Shown: positions 22,797-35,230, counted from the first letter of the stretch. The stretch: 64,000 nt of DNA from Clarkia xantiana subsp. parviflora (GCA_036873135.1 JAPTYO010000017.1:1178001-1242000); one strand, 5' to 3'. Numbers and translations are program-made. The notes: generated by a model not told the origin, from the sequence alone.

Positions 22797-23372
22797 TCAG
22801 GCATAGTACCTTTTAAGTGCATTTGCGTTGATTGGACTAGGAAGGTCTTGACCGTCCATATCCGTGATGATCAGTGCACCTCCCTCGAACACTTCTTTGA
22901 CCACGTAGGGTCCTTCGTACTTTGGTGCGAACTTTCCTCGCGAATCAGGATTGATACGCAGCACTTTACGCAATACCAGGTCCCCCAGTTGAAAATTACG
23001 TGGTCGTACCTTTTTGTCAAAGGCCCTAGCCATCCGTTGTTGGTAACATTGCCCGTGGCATAGTGTCGTGAGCCTCTTTTCGTCAATGAGGTTCAACTGT
23101 TCATACCTCTGTCTAGCCCATTCTGCCTCATCGAGCCCTGATTCTGCCAGGATCCTTCCAGAGGGGATCTCTACTTCCACGGGTAGAACAGCTTCAGTTC
23201 CGTATACGAGAGAAAACGGAGTTGCCCCGGTTGAAGTACGAATTGAAGTTCTGTATGCCAAGAGTGCCCAAGGTAGCATATTATTCCAATCTTTGTATTT
23301 GACTGTCATCTTCTCAATGATCTTCTTTATGTTTTTATTCGCTGCTTCCACCGCGCCGTTCATCTGAGGGCG
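22797..23372 (-). pseudogene. O integrase, C-terminal half
   Basis: Follows a TAG at 23373-23375 in the same frame. MNGAVEAANKN carries the catalytic Glu. Then TGATPFSLVYGTEAVLP and a GPYVVKEVFEGG C-terminal fold. Ends at a natural stop at 22797-22799. Confidence 0.9.
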
Positions 23373-23375
23373 CTA

Positions 23376-23732
23376 TGGGAACGAATTCCTGTGTTTGATA
23401 TTGAGTTGAACACATAAATCGTTTATCAATTTGTTGTTGAGGTTCTTGGCATTGTCTGTGATTACCGTCTCGGGCACCCCATAACGGGCGACAATGTCTC
23501 TTCGTAAGAAACGCTCAAACGCTTTTGCAGTAACTGACGCAAGCGTGACCGCCTCTACCCACTTGGTAAAATAATCAATTGCCACCAAAATAAACTTGTG
23601 GCCATTAGATGCATTTGGTGAGATGGGACCGATCACATCGATTCCCCACATTGAAAAAGGCCACGGAGAAGACATCGGGTGCAGCTCGTTTGGCGGCGCA
23701 TGAATCTGACTAGAGTACACCTGGCATAGGTG
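23376..23732 (-). pseudogene. O integrase, core with first two catalytic Asp
   Basis: WGIDVIGP and TVITDNAKN supply the two Asp residues. Bounded by TGA 23733-23735 on the N-side and TAG 23373-23375 on the C-side, all in one frame. Confidence 0.9.
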
Positions 23733-24965
23733 TCATCGTTGGACGTGCTTGACACAGTCTAACATCAGGGTAGTCCAAAAATAGCCCATCCTCATGATCT
23801 TTCTTGCGAGCATGTGACCGCTCATGTGCGGTCCACAGCTTCCTTCGTGGACTTCCTCCATCAATCGCTTTGCCTCTTCCGAACCTACACATCTCAAAAG
23901 GGTGGCATCAAAAGATTTTCTATAAAGAATCTCACCACTAACAAAGTAATTACATGCCATCCTGCGGATGGTTTTCCGATCCTTGCTACTTGCGCCCTCG
24001 GGAAACTCGCCTGACTGCAAGTATCTTTTTATGTCGATGAACCAGGGTTGGCCATTTGATTCTTCAAGTGTGCAACAATAAGCAGGACGCTTGTCCACTT
24101 CGATCTCAAGAGGCTCTATGGAACTCGCATCTGAAATATTCACCATTGACGCGAGGGTCGCCAATGCGTCTGCGAACTGGTTTTTACTCCGAGGCATCTG
24201 CGTGAACGTGATTTCTTCGAAATTGTCGCTTAACTCTTCAATATTCTGATGATATGGTTGCAACTTGGGATCTCTTGTTTTCCACTCTCCTAAGGTTTGG
24301 AGAATGATCAGCATGGAATCTCCATAAACCTCCAGATCACGTATCTTGAAATCAATTGCCGCTTGCAACCCGAGAATGCATGCTTCGTATTCTGCCACGT
24401 TGTTGGTGCATGAAAAAGTAATTTTCGCCGCTACCGGAAAATGTTGGCCATTTGGGGATACGAGTACTGCCCCTACACCATAGCCGGTGGAGTTTGCGGC
24501 TCCATCAAAATACATTCTCCACATGCTTCCATTTTCTGTCTCTTCTTCCACGTGAAGTATGTCGCTATCCGGAAGCTCGTGACTTGCTTGATGATCGTCA
24601 TCAATGGGAAACTCAGCTAGATGATCTGCAACAGCCTGCCCTTTTATAGAAGTACGAGGAATGAACTGTATGTCGTACTCAGCAAGCTGGACCTGCCATT
24701 TGGCTACATTCTTCATTAATGCCGGCTTTTCTAGTATGTACTTCAAGGGATTCAGCTTAGAAATGAGGTGTATGATGTAATACAGCGTGTACTGTCGGAT
24801 TCGCTGCATCACCCATACCAATGCGCAACTCGTCCTTTCAACTTCCGTGTACTTGGCCTCTCCTTCAGTGAACTTCTTGCTGAGGTAATAAATGGCGTGC
24901 TCTGTCTGGCCATCTTCATCTAGTTGCCCCAGCATGCATCCCAAATGAGCCTTTTCGAACCGCCA
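23733..24965 (-). pseudogene. O RNase H and integrase zinc module
   Basis: After a frameshift near 24965 this frame carries the RT connection (IYYLSKKFTEGE), a tether with GQAVADHLAEF, then RNase H: YFDGAANSTG, NNVAEYEACI, VYGDSMLI and NQFADALATLAS. It ends in the integrase zinc module (HEGSCGPHMSGH ... DCVKHVQR) at a TGA. Confidence 0.9.
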
Positions 24966-26203
24966 GATACAAAATAAGCGGCCGACTCGGAGTGGGTGGG
25001 ACCAGGACTGGTGAATTGACGAGATATTCTTTGATTGAATTGAAGGCATGCTGACACTCTTCATCCCATTTAATCAATGCATTTTTCCGCAGGAGGCGTA
25101 GCAAAGGCTGACACTTATTCTTCATATTGGCGATGAACCTCGCAATGTAATTCAAACATCCGAGCAAGCTTCTGACTTCCTTGACGGTGGACGGTGTTGG
25201 AAGGTCTAGTATCGCTTTGAATTTGTCGGGATCCACTTCTATACCCTTCTTGCTGACTATAAAGCCCAACAACTTACCAGATGTTACCCCAAATGTGCAT
25301 TTTGCTGGATTTAGCCTGAGTTTAAACTTTTTGAGCCGTTCAAAGAGCATCCACAAGTTGACAAGGTGGTCCTCATTTTCGCGGGATTTTGCGATTATAT
25401 CATCGACGTACACTTCTGTCTGCTTATGCATCATGTCATCGAACAATGTCACCGCCGCTCTCTGGTAAGTTGCCCCCGCATTCTTGAGTCCGAAAGGCAT
25501 GACCTTGTAGCAAAACGTGCCCCACATCGTGATGAAAGTGGTTTTTGACTTGTCCTCTTCTGCCATCTTGATCTGATTGTATCCAGAAAACCCATCCATG
25601 AATGAGAACATATTGTGTCGTGCCGTGCTATCGACTAACATGTCAATATGAGGGAGTGGAAAGTTGTCCTCCGGACTAGCCTTGTTGAGATCTCGATAAT
25701 CAACACAGACTCGAACACGACCATCCTTCTTCGGTACAGGGACAATATTGGCAACCCACTTAGAGTAGTTGCATACCTCAAGGAATCCTGCGTTAATTTG
25801 CTTGATGATTTCTTCCTTGATCTTGAGGAGTAACTCCGGACTTTGTCGGCTTAAATGTTGTCTTTTGGGTTTGAACTTCTCAGTATCTATGGGCAAAGTA
25901 TGTTGCACAATTGATGTATCTAAACCTGGCATGTCGGAATATGACCAGGCAAAGATCTCCTTGTACTCGTCTAGTAGCTCGATCATCTGGGCTTTCTGAG
26001 ATGGATCAAGAGTTGCCCCTATTTTGAGCTCTCGGGGTTCTTCCTTTGTACCGACGTTAACTATCTCGATAGTTTCGGCAGTTGATGGCTTCCTCTCCTC
26101 GAATCTATCGAGACTTTCTCTTATTTCGATCGGAACATGGTCATCACTATATTCCTCTGATTGAATCACATCGTCATGGTTTTCGTGTTTTCTTGTATTT
26201 TTC
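24965..26203 (-). pseudogene. O reverse transcriptase (second exon start)
   Basis: Begins at the proposed acceptor (26203). Motifs: VRVCVDYRDLNKASPEDNFP, SFMDGFSGYNQIKMAEEDK, MPFGLKNAGATYQR, TEVYVDDIIAKS and LLGFIVSKKGIEVD. All catalytic residues are kept. A single-base frameshift near 24965 (after ILYLAV) moves the rest of pol to another frame. Confidence 0.92.
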
Positions 26204-26368
26204 CTACGGTAAGGAAAATAACCGAAATCAATGCGAATTTGACGGGAAATAAAATCGAAATAAAGGGATTTATTTATATTGATAAGATCATGACAATATC
26301 CCTCTTTCCTATGTGGGGCTCATGATCTTGCCGCGCAAAGGAGTACAACAGAAACTCATAAATCTTAC
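26204..26368 (-). other. O intron between protease and RT
   Basis: On the minus strand the donor is GATGA|GTAAGATTT at 26368 and the acceptor ATTTTCCTTACCGTAG|G ends at 26204. Length is 165 nt. Removing it joins GA to G (codon GAG) and continues AAA AAT ACA without a stop into RT. Unspliced RNA meets TAA within the donor itself (26365-26367), so only spliced RNA encodes pol. This matches the partial splicing known for Ogre. Confidence 0.85.
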
Positions 26369-29300
26369 TCATCGCTAACCGAAAGAGCATAAACCGGAAT
26401 TGAAAACCAATTGGTGATTTCTTCTCCTTCAACGGAGGGTCGAACATAAATCCCTGGGGGCGCTTCTTCGAGGACGGCTCCGACTGTGTTCTCGGTGATG
26501 AACAGTCTTGCTAAGGCTTGTAATGCTTCATGTTCATCGGTTCGAATGACGTGAGCTGGTCCTGGGAAAGTGACTGACAGTGGCGGAATATTCATAGGCC
26601 TCCATCTTTTAGCGAATCGTCCCTTCTGGAAGTCCATCAGATGTTGCTCTCCATGTGTGCTTTGACCCTCTTCTTGGGAAGGGGAATACCCTAGACCGTG
26701 CCTGCATACACTTTCCTTCAGCTGAAGTGGGCGCGGGATTCCTTGACACCTGATACCCAGGCCTTGACCTGGGACAAAATTATTCTTCAACATGAACCTT
26801 CCCACCATGATATCTGTCTTGCTCAGTGTTGGCTCTCCCCAATCCTTGATGACAGAGACTAATTCAAAGGAATGGAATGCGGGTGGTTCATCTCCGCTGG
26901 TGTTGATATCGGGCACTGCCGTTTCTTGGTAAATGTTGTGATCACCTTCCCCCTGATTTCCACGAGGCGGTTGTTAATCACGTACTTCAGTTTCTGATGT
27001 AGGGTGGATGGAACTGCCCCAGCTGCGTGGATCCATGATCTTCCCAAGAGAAGGCTGAAAACATTCGGGATATCCATGACCCTGAAGGTTACATCAAAAA
27101 CATTTGGACCAATTTCGAGCTGTAATTCGATCTCTCCGTAGACTTCCTTCTTCGTACTATCGAAAGCTCGAACCGCTGACTTGCTTGTACGTATATGTGA
27201 CAGGTCAATCTTCATTTGCTTGAGCGTGGATAATGGGCAAACATCGACTGCCGAACCACCGTCAATCATGACCTTCGAGAGCACAAATATGTTACACTTG
27301 CAGATAATGTGAAGGGCTTTTACATGGTTCTGGCCGTCGACTCCCAGATCATCATCCCCGAAATAAATTTGGTTCGAGAATATGGAGCCAATAACATTGC
27401 CCATTTGTTCGGCAGAGGTCCCTTTTGGAACTAACGCTTCCTTGAACACATTCATGAGAGCCTCGCGGTGACTTTCTGAGCTTAAGAGGAGGGCAAGCAA
27501 AGAAATTTGAGCCGGGGTCTTGCGGAGCTGATCAATCACTTTGTCCTCTCCTTCCTTCATGAACTTTACGAAGTCCTCAATTTCGTCGTTGGTTACCTTC
27601 TTCTTCGGTGCCGCTTCTACAAACCTGTCTTTAGAAACATCCTCCGTGTACACGCGACCCGAACGTGTCATGATCATAACATGATCATCTGGTTTTGGCG
27701 CCCCGATTACTTGAGCTTCATAGATCCAAGGGACCTTCTTGTTGCTTTCATATTGGAAAGGAGCTGGCCCCTGCATCACTAGTGGCAGCCTGGCTGGCTG
27801 TTCAGGCACATAATTTAGTACGAATGGTGTGATTACCGCGATAGCGATATCTTCTGACGACTCATCTTCAAGACCGATCATGTTGATAGACGATGATGAA
27901 CCCGCACTGTGTTGCGATAGAGGGTTCGTTTTGAAATTTGGAGGAGGGATCGGGTTGAGAATAAGGATCTTGTTGTCAATGAGGTCTTGAATCTTGTGCC
28001 TCAGGCGGGTGCACTTCTCTATGGAGTGTCCTGCTATCCCCATATGGAACTCACATCTCGAACTTGGGTCGTCGTTGGGTACTTTTGAATCTGGCCTCAT
28101 GAACTCGGGGCCGATGAGGTTCTGTTCTAACATCTTCTGGTACACCTCGGCCATTGACACAGGTAAGGGCGTAAAGGATCTTACGTCCCTCTGTTTGAAA
28201 TTGACTCAATTTCCTTGTCCACCTGTGAAGGAGGGTTGTGGAGCCGGGGGTATTTGATTCATTGGCTGAGCCACAGGTGCCGCCAACTGCATCGGGTAGA
28301 CTGCGCTGACAGTTGCGTCTTTTGGGAGCAGCTTTTTGGCACCACTCTTTCTCAAACCGTCTCCCTGGTAGCTTTTGAGGGGATCTTCAATCTTCCCTGT
28401 CCGGATTCCTTGCTCGATCATGTCTCCGGATTTCACCAAGTCAGCGAAATTTGCAGAAACATGTCCCAATAGATGAGAGTAATACGCTCCCTTCCGAGTT
28501 CCAAAAAACATGGATACTGCTTCCGCATCCTCTAGGGGTGGTCGGACTCTAGCCGCCTTTTCTCGCCAAGACTGCATATAGTTCCTGAAGGACTGTCCCA
28601 CATTCATTTCCATGCTCTGGAGATCCATGCGGGTCGGAGCGGTGTCCAGATTGAACTTATATTGGCGAACGAAAGCGTTGGCCATTTCTTCCCATGTTGA
28701 GATATCGCCGGCCTTCAGGCTGACGAACCAAACCAAAGCTGCTCCTTTCAAGCTTTCTTGGAATGTTTGGACCAAGAACTCCTCATACTGTTGGTAAGGA
28801 GCCACCTTTGTAAGGTAAATCCGCAGGTGGACTATAGGATTACTGAGGCCATCGTACTTCTCGAACTCAGGGACCTTGAATTTCTCTGGTCTTGGACATG
28901 TTGTGAAAAAGGCACAGGTCGGAGTAACCGATGCCCCCATATTGTTCGAGACCGGAGAACGCCTTCATCTTTTCCTCCATCTTCTTCAAGCGGCGATCAT
29001 GTTCATTCTCGATGACAGGCGATGACGTGAAAGTATTCGTGCCGGCTGCGCCCCCTTGGTTAACATGCCCGTGCATTATGGTCGGGTTTTGGGAGACACA
29101 TGGCGTTGGTAGAGTCTGATTGGGGCTGATCAAAGTAGGGTGGTTTTGAGAGGGGTCCATCGTGGTGTTGGGAAGCACAGTGGTAGCTGGCATTGCGGTT
29201 CCTACATTCGCTGAGGGGGCTGGAGTCGAGGTCCCTGTCGGCAAGGGCGGGTTTGGAGCATTGATGGTTGACTGAGCCTCGAGGAGTGCCATGATGCGTT

Positions 29301-29406
29301 CCATGTTTTCTGACATGGTGGCCATATCTTCATACATTTTTGCGTTAGTTGCCTCGATTTCGACCATTCGTTCCTCATGTCGCTAGATTTGCTGCGTGTT
29401 CTCCAT
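26369..29406 (-). pseudogene. O gag, protease and G-patch (first exon)
   Basis: The likely start is the ATG at 29406; codon 8 is TAG (29383-29385). Gag continues from 29367, changes frame near 28935, and shows KFKVPEFEKYDG and WFVSLKAGDISTWEEMANAF. A TGA is at 28206-28208. A CEFHMGIAGHSIEKC knuckle and protease motif VMIDGGSAVDVCP follow. A frame change near 26930 leads to a G-patch-like segment (VPGQGLGIRCQGIPRP ... HGLGY) at about 26690-26780. Ends SVSDE at the intron donor. Confidence 0.88.
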
Positions 29407-29571
29407 ATTAGTGATTTTTCGCGTACATGCCAGTACTAGCTAGTTCCTGCAATTGGAAAAAATGACGATTCACAATGTGGACAAAGAATTCCATGCATGA
29501 CTTTTTTTAAATTTAATGTGCAATTCATTCCAACATCTTGTTCATAAAGGAGATAGTTTTACAACTAAAAT
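29407..29571 (-). other. Spacer between O ORF1 and gag
   Basis: About 165 bp without coding signs between the ORF1 stop and the gag start. Confidence 0.6.
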
Positions 29572-31163
29572 TTAAACTCTAAAATGTTTTACACGACTGC
29601 GCATCTCGCTGAGGGTGTCGAGTGCTTGCTCTTTAGTTCTAATGAAAGCGACATATAAATGCTTTGAAAAAAACTTGAGTTTTCTCGCTCTTCGTTTGAA
29701 CTTTTCAAGCTCGGCACTTAGTCGCGTCCTCTGTCTCTCTTTCACTTTGAGAGCCCATTGCTGGTGCATGACGGTGGCATTTGCTTCATCAAGGTCTTTT
29801 TGTAGCCGCTTGACCTCTTCCCTGGCCCTTGCACAGTCCTGGACCCATGTCGTGCACTGAATTTCTACCCGAGCCGCCAGTGTGTCGTACACATCTTCGC
29901 TAGACGGATGTTGAGTTTGGGACCTTTGTCCGAGAATCTCTGTGGGGTCAATGAGTGGCTCACTTGGAGTCGTGTGAAATCGGTAAATGTATTCCTTGGA
30001 AGCGCAATACATCTTTTCCTCTTCTCCGAGATCATCCGGCATATGGACCTTCTCCTCGACTCGGTTTTCCCAAATCTTTTGAATCTGTCTGGCACCTTCC
30101 TTGAGCGTGGCTTGAGTGATTTTGTTGTCATGCCATTTGAACACGAGAGAGGTTCCCTTCCCGCTCGCCGGTGTACCTTGGAGGCCCCCAGTTGTCTTGT
30201 GACTCGAGCCGGGTAGGTGACTACCGAGCCTAGGTGACTGATAAGAGGAATACCTTCGAAATCCTTGCATTTTAGAAATACGGGTTTTGGCGAAAACCAA
30301 CGAGCTACCCACAAAATATCTTTAGGTAAAAGTTTTGAAATTTTTTTTTTCCATTCAAGGGCGCTACATCCTCTATCTAAATGGCGAAAATAATCCATCA
30401 TCGTTGATATAATTTTTTGGTCAATGAGAAAACGAAATTTGGGGAAACCCGCGCCGATCTCGATTAAATGACTTAAAAACCATATTTGTAGTAAAGCTGG
30501 ACTTACCCTAATTACCCCTTTTCCTTTAGCCTTTATGAGATTTAGTGACGTGATTGTTTCAGCAAGCAACGCCACTATGTAACCTCTGCCCTCGACCACC
30601 TAAAGGACGACGTGTGCTAGTGCCACGTCTATATGGCTTTTGGAGCGGGGGAATAAGACAGTCCCGAAAAAAAGTAAGAGATAGGCGTGAGTTGCTCCTC
30701 GAATCGTTCGTTCATCTTTCATTCTGAAATCGATCCGTCTTATTAAACGCTCGATAGATATACCATGCTCTACATTCACCATAAGCTCGTTAGCCACCCT
30801 CCCTTTTTTAGCTCGCAATAGTGCGGACATGATACATCTCTCCGGGGCTCCGAATTGTGGCAGTATAATCTTCCTATTCCACTCGACACCTTGCACTAGT
30901 TGTCTATATTCTTCTAGCGTGGGGGTGAGCTCTACGCCATTGATGATGAACACCGCTTTTTCCGGGTCCCAAAAGTCGGTTAAAGCTTCAAGCATATGCC
31001 ACTCTATTTTGTATTTGGGGAGACGTTGAATTCCCTCAATGATCTTGGTGACGTAATCTTGTTCCGTGCTTAGCATGGCATTCCATATTCGATTGATATC
31101 TTCCTTGGGAGCCGGCAAAGTCATGAGGTGCGGGCATTTGCGTACCGCCTCTATCCTTACCAA
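29572..31163 (-). pseudogene. O ORF1, extra protein upstream of gag
   Basis: Lies between the 5' leader and gag, as ORF1 does in Ogre. Reads EALTDFWDPEKAVFIINGVE and LTPTLEEYRQLVQG, then WVARWFSPKPVF and PARVTRQLG. The C-terminal ~100 residues are a likely coiled coil (REEVKRLQKDLDEANATV, KERQRTRLSAELEKF). It is broken by TAG 30600-30602 and by a frameshift at a run of five C (30185-30189). No ATG was found at the left end; the frame opens with TTG at 31163, so the true start is uncertain. Function is unknown; I see no enzyme motif. Confidence 0.72.
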
Positions 31164-31804
31164 AATGGAGTGTAAAACACTTTAGAGTTGGTGAAATGAA
31201 TGGCACATAAGTTTGTTTTTTAAATGATGATGCATGCTTTAAAGTAAAGTTTCCACTAATATCCATGTCACATTTACAGTTACAACACTATAACATGAAG
31301 ATTACATATGGACCCATATCATATACAGCATAAAATCTAAGGGTCGAGAATGATAAAGCGAAACAAAAAAAAAATCACGCATGCATGCATATTAGCCGGA
31401 TTGAAGCTTCAGGTAGTGTGCGTTTTGCTTTGCTCTATGGTTGGTTCCACTGATAGGTTCCCGACAAGGTGGTTTCCTCACCCCATTATAAGGATCATAG
31501 GACCTACACAAGCGAGTAGAGTTTTTCCGAGCCATACCGGTGGCCTAGCCGCTCCGGTCGTACTGTACTAAACCTCCGGGGTTCCTAGTCGCCCTGGGTT
31601 TTAGGCGTTTGGTCCTTATTCTAAAGTGATGTGTGTGCGAATTTATACAGTATAGACTACAACAAAGAAAAACAGTCAGTTATAAAATATATTTACACCT
31701 GAAATCACCCAAAAGCAATCAAATTAGGACGACAAAGTTGAAAAAAAAAAACTTAAATATGGAAAACAAGCAAATATGTAAGAGCCCGAACCCTCAAGTA
31801 TGGT
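31164..31804 (-). other. O 5' leader
   Basis: AT-rich leader between the primer site and ORF1, no supported ORF. Confidence 0.6.
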
Positions 31805-31822
31805 CCCCAGCAGAGTCGCCAA
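31805..31822 (-). other. O primer-binding site
   Basis: The minus strand reads TGGCGACTCTGCTGGGG two bases after the LTR end CTGACA. The sequence resembles the Ogre-type primer site. tRNA not assigned. Confidence 0.8.
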
Positions 31823-31824
31823 AT

Positions 31825-33269
31825 TGTCAGCCCTAAATCTAACCTACGGCGGATTACGTTTTGAAAACGTGCAATTTTGAAAGAGTCGCCACTAGTTAAT
31901 TGTAACGCTAACTAGAATCCTAAATTACCTAAGCGAATAATGGATTAAACACCTAGGTATAGAATCGGTCTACCATCAGAAGTTTGAGTTCGGGGGTTCT
32001 AGTACGAATTAAAAATATAATTTTTGATTACGCCACTCAATTTACTTAATTTGCCAATTTTATCATTTACATACATTACGCCCAATTAATCTAAAAATGT
32101 CAAAATTAATCAAATTTCATCATAAAAATATTAATCAGATATAATTCTAAATCTAAAAAATTAATTATAACATATAACTCCTAGTAAAGATGAAATCTAA
32201 AATACTAAAAAAAAAAACTTCTAACATGCTATTAAATTAATATTAGTCAATTACAATTAAATTACTAATTAAATTTTACCAATTACATTTAAACTATTAA
32301 TTAAATCTAACTAATTACATATAAATTTTTAATTCATTGTAATATAATAATAATAGTATAAAACAAAAAATATAATAACCAAATATTAATAATAAACTAT
32401 TAAATAAATAAAAAATTACCTTCGTCTTCTTCAATTTGAAGACCAGCAGCAGGGACGCCCTGGTAGGGCGGTGGTGGCGAACCGGATGGCCGGAAGGAGC
32501 AGCGGTCAGAATCGGCCTTGTGGTTGCTGTTCGAATCAACTGAGGCGGTAAGTGCTGGCGTGCGGAGCTCCGGCGACAGGTGGGCTCGGTAGGGCGTGGC
32601 CGGGACGACAGCAGCGAACGGCAGGAACTGATCAGCGTGGTGGTTGGCTGTTTTATTTATTTTTTTGACGACGGGCCAGGAAGGGCGAGGTAGCGCGCAG
32701 AGGACGGGCGGCGTCTTGGGGCGGCGGCACGGACGGCGGTGGCCTGGTCACCGTCGGGGGAGGATGTGGTCGGCTGAGCAGAATATTTTTTTTTTTTTTG
32801 AAATAAAGCAAAAAAGGACAAAATTCGCACGGATCCCAAGGAAAGTAGTTCTATTGTTTTCTTGTGTGTTTTCTGTGTGTTACAATGTAAACCTAGACCC
32901 CTATTTATACTAAAAACCTAGTCTAGATTACAGATAAAATTTAAATAAAAAATGCTAACAGATAATTATTCTAGAGAATATTCCTAAGGATATTTATCTT
33001 TACAGATAATTATTTTTTTGAATAAAAAATAATATCTGGAGATAAATATCTTACAGATAATTTTCTAAAATAAAAAAAACTAATTATTATATGTATATTT
33101 TTAAAAAATCTGAAAATTTTAAATAAATTCGAAATAATTTAAAATATATTTATAATAATTTCCCTAATGTGCCCTTGAGCATTTTTGGGGACTTTGTGGC
33201 TTGACGCGTCCGGAATTTGACGTATCATGTGTAATGTCGTTACGTCCGGGTCAAAATCGAGTGTTTACA
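31825..33269 (-). repeat. O 5' LTR
   Basis: 1445 bp, TGT...ACA. Contains an AT-rich 438 bp segment (32032-32469) missing from the 3' LTR and a GC-rich block (32470-32770) shared with it. Confidence 0.94.
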
Positions 33270-33274
33270 CAGGC

Positions 33275-33807
33275 GTGTGTACCTCGAAAGGCGGAACACA
33301 TCGTTTTCAAAGTACGAATTTAATGATGAAGTGTTTTAATGAATGAATTTCGAAATTTTCATTTGACTCCCTTTGGGAATAATTCATTCAATAATTTCAC
33401 GTGGGTATGCTCCACAAGCTACAACGAACTCGTAAAGTATCAACTGACGCATAAGGCGAAAGCTCAATGCACAGTTCAGAGATGGATAAGTCTTTGAGAT
33501 GAATTAGCCAATGAAAAGGATGATTCGGTAAAATGAGTCTCCCACTAAATGCTTTGAACGGGAAGTTTTGCAAGACATTCATATCGATAACACACTTTAA
33601 CTTGCATTGTTTGAAAACATAATTTTAAAGTTCAACAACGGACGTTCCCTATGGGATGAAAAACAGTTGACTCACATCAATGTAAATCTGTGTTCCAACA
33701 AAATCGTTCAAACATGACGCCTAAAAGCTAAAAGGAATGATAACGAGTTAAATCTTATCATCATGCGACATTAACTTGCGCATTAACAAGTAGTTGAACC
33801 AAGAGTA
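33275..33807 (+). other. F internal sequence right of O
   Basis: Where integrase should be, but no frame is readable. 'gtctcccactaaatg' and similar scraps only. Confidence 0.5.
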
Positions 33808-34560
33808 TGATAACTACTCGAGGATACATGTTTATATTAGCTTGTAATAATGGTGTCGTGGTCGAACATGAGACGTTACATTCCTAGGACGAATTTCCAA
33901 CGTTTGGTGAAATGAAAATAGACGAAGTCTTGATCGAATTGGAGCAGGATAACGATGATAGTCAGGTCCCACTTACTTCGAGTTGGAGATTTGAGGCAGC
34001 AATGCAAGATAATGAAATGGTAAATGAAGATGGAGACATTTTCATATTAAATCCAATTGGAGGAGCCAATCCTACCACACAAATCACTGTTGCTGCATGT
34101 GCGAATCAAGTTGAACTTGATAATCACGTAGCTTGATCGCTGGATGAAAATCCAATAATGCCACAACTACCCATTGTTCCAAGTGGGAGTGGATCAACCA
34201 ACTAGGTTCCAGGTCCTAGTGACCAAGGAATTAATCTCGGAGGTAGAATCCCGAGACCGAGAGGTCGTCCTAGAAAAGTTGCAGGTCAAGGTTCAAGTAC
34301 TACCCTTGTTCCTTGTGGGAGTTATGCACCGATAGAAAGCATTATTCTTAGTGGGAGAAACGTTCAAACTGAAGATGGGATTAACGAGCCTAGACGAAGT
34401 CAAATGCATCAAACTTCTCCCAAAAAGTACCCCATCGAGAAGGGTGAAATATTCACCCTAACTTCTGTTGACGAACCGGTAACGGTTCAAGAAGCGTTGA
34501 TAGGACCTCAAGCGAAGATGGAGGAAAGCAATGGGGGAAGAGATCGCCTCAATGAAAGCC
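33808..34560 (+). pseudogene. F end of integrase and linker to RT
   Basis: Reads NNGVVVEHE, EFPTFGEMKIDEVLIELEQD, GGRIPRPRGRPRKVAG with several stops. The same linker, with RPRGRPRKV, occurs in C (46513-46710) and G (62939-63133). Confidence 0.75.
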
Positions 34561-35230
34561 AATCGGTATAGTCTTTAGTTGATTTACCTGCTAACCGCAA
34601 GGCCATAGGGGCGAAGTGGGTTATGAAATTGAAACTCACTGCTGATCGAAATGTCGAGCGATAAAAAGCTCGACTAGTTGCGAAAGGGTACACCCAGCTT
34701 CACGGAGTGGACTTTGATGAGACATTCTCACTGAATGTGCGGTACACCACAGTCAGGGAAATCCTAGCCCTGGTCGCATGCCTCGATCTAGAGCTGCACC
34801 AAATGGATGTTAAGACTGCATTCCTCCACGGAAACCTGGAGGAAGAAATTTATATGGAGCAACCGGAGGGTTTCATTACTCCTGGTAACGAACGTCAAGT
34901 TTGTAAACTCCAAAGATCCATTTATGGTGTTAAACAATCGTCTCGGCAATGGTACAGCATATTCCACGAGGAGACCATTGGAAACGGATTCGTGAATCTT
35001 CACGAGGATCCATGCGTGTATACAAAGATCTCTGGGTCTAAGTACGTCATCTTAACCTTATACATGGATTACATACTCATTGTTTCGAACAATGTGAGTT
35101 TCATGCATGAATCAAAGTCTTGGTTGGCATCTGTATTTGAGATGAAAGACATGGGAGAGGCTACGTACATCTTGGGCATTAAGATTTCTAGAGATCGTGT
35201 CTATCTCAGGAAGCCTACATCAACAAAATG
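34561..35230 (+). pseudogene. F copia reverse transcriptase
   Basis: AIGAKWVMKLKL, VAKGYTQLHGVDFDETFS, LELHQMDVKTAFLHGNLEEE, MEQPEGF and VCKLQRSIYGVKQSSRQW are classic copia RT. The active site reads LYMDYILI where copia has YVDD, so the second catalytic Asp is Tyr. A stop at 34663-34665 and a frameshift after 35220 add to the damage. Confidence 0.9.

Larger units (their letters stand above)
20049..33269 (-). mobile_element. O: complete Ogre-like Ty3/gypsy element
   Basis: 13.2 kb with TGTCAG...TTTACA ends and perfect CAGGC target duplications (20044-20048, 33270-33274). Direction is minus: 5' LTR 31825-33269, primer site, extra ORF1, gag-protease with a G-patch, intron, RT-RNase H, integrase, a repeat-rich 3' region, purine tract, 3' LTR 20049-21048. 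ORF1 before gag plus an intron between protease and RT defines the Ogre group of Tat. LTR starts differ by about 4 in 205 bases, so insertion is fairly recent, yet every ORF is broken. Confidence 0.94.

Noticed and set aside
22797..23892. Possible host gene between O repeats and RNase H
   Set aside because: It is the integrase of O, split by stops.
20049..33269. CRISPR-like regular repeats
   Set aside because: Arrays have no unique spacers and lie in retrotransposon 3' regions of a plant genome.
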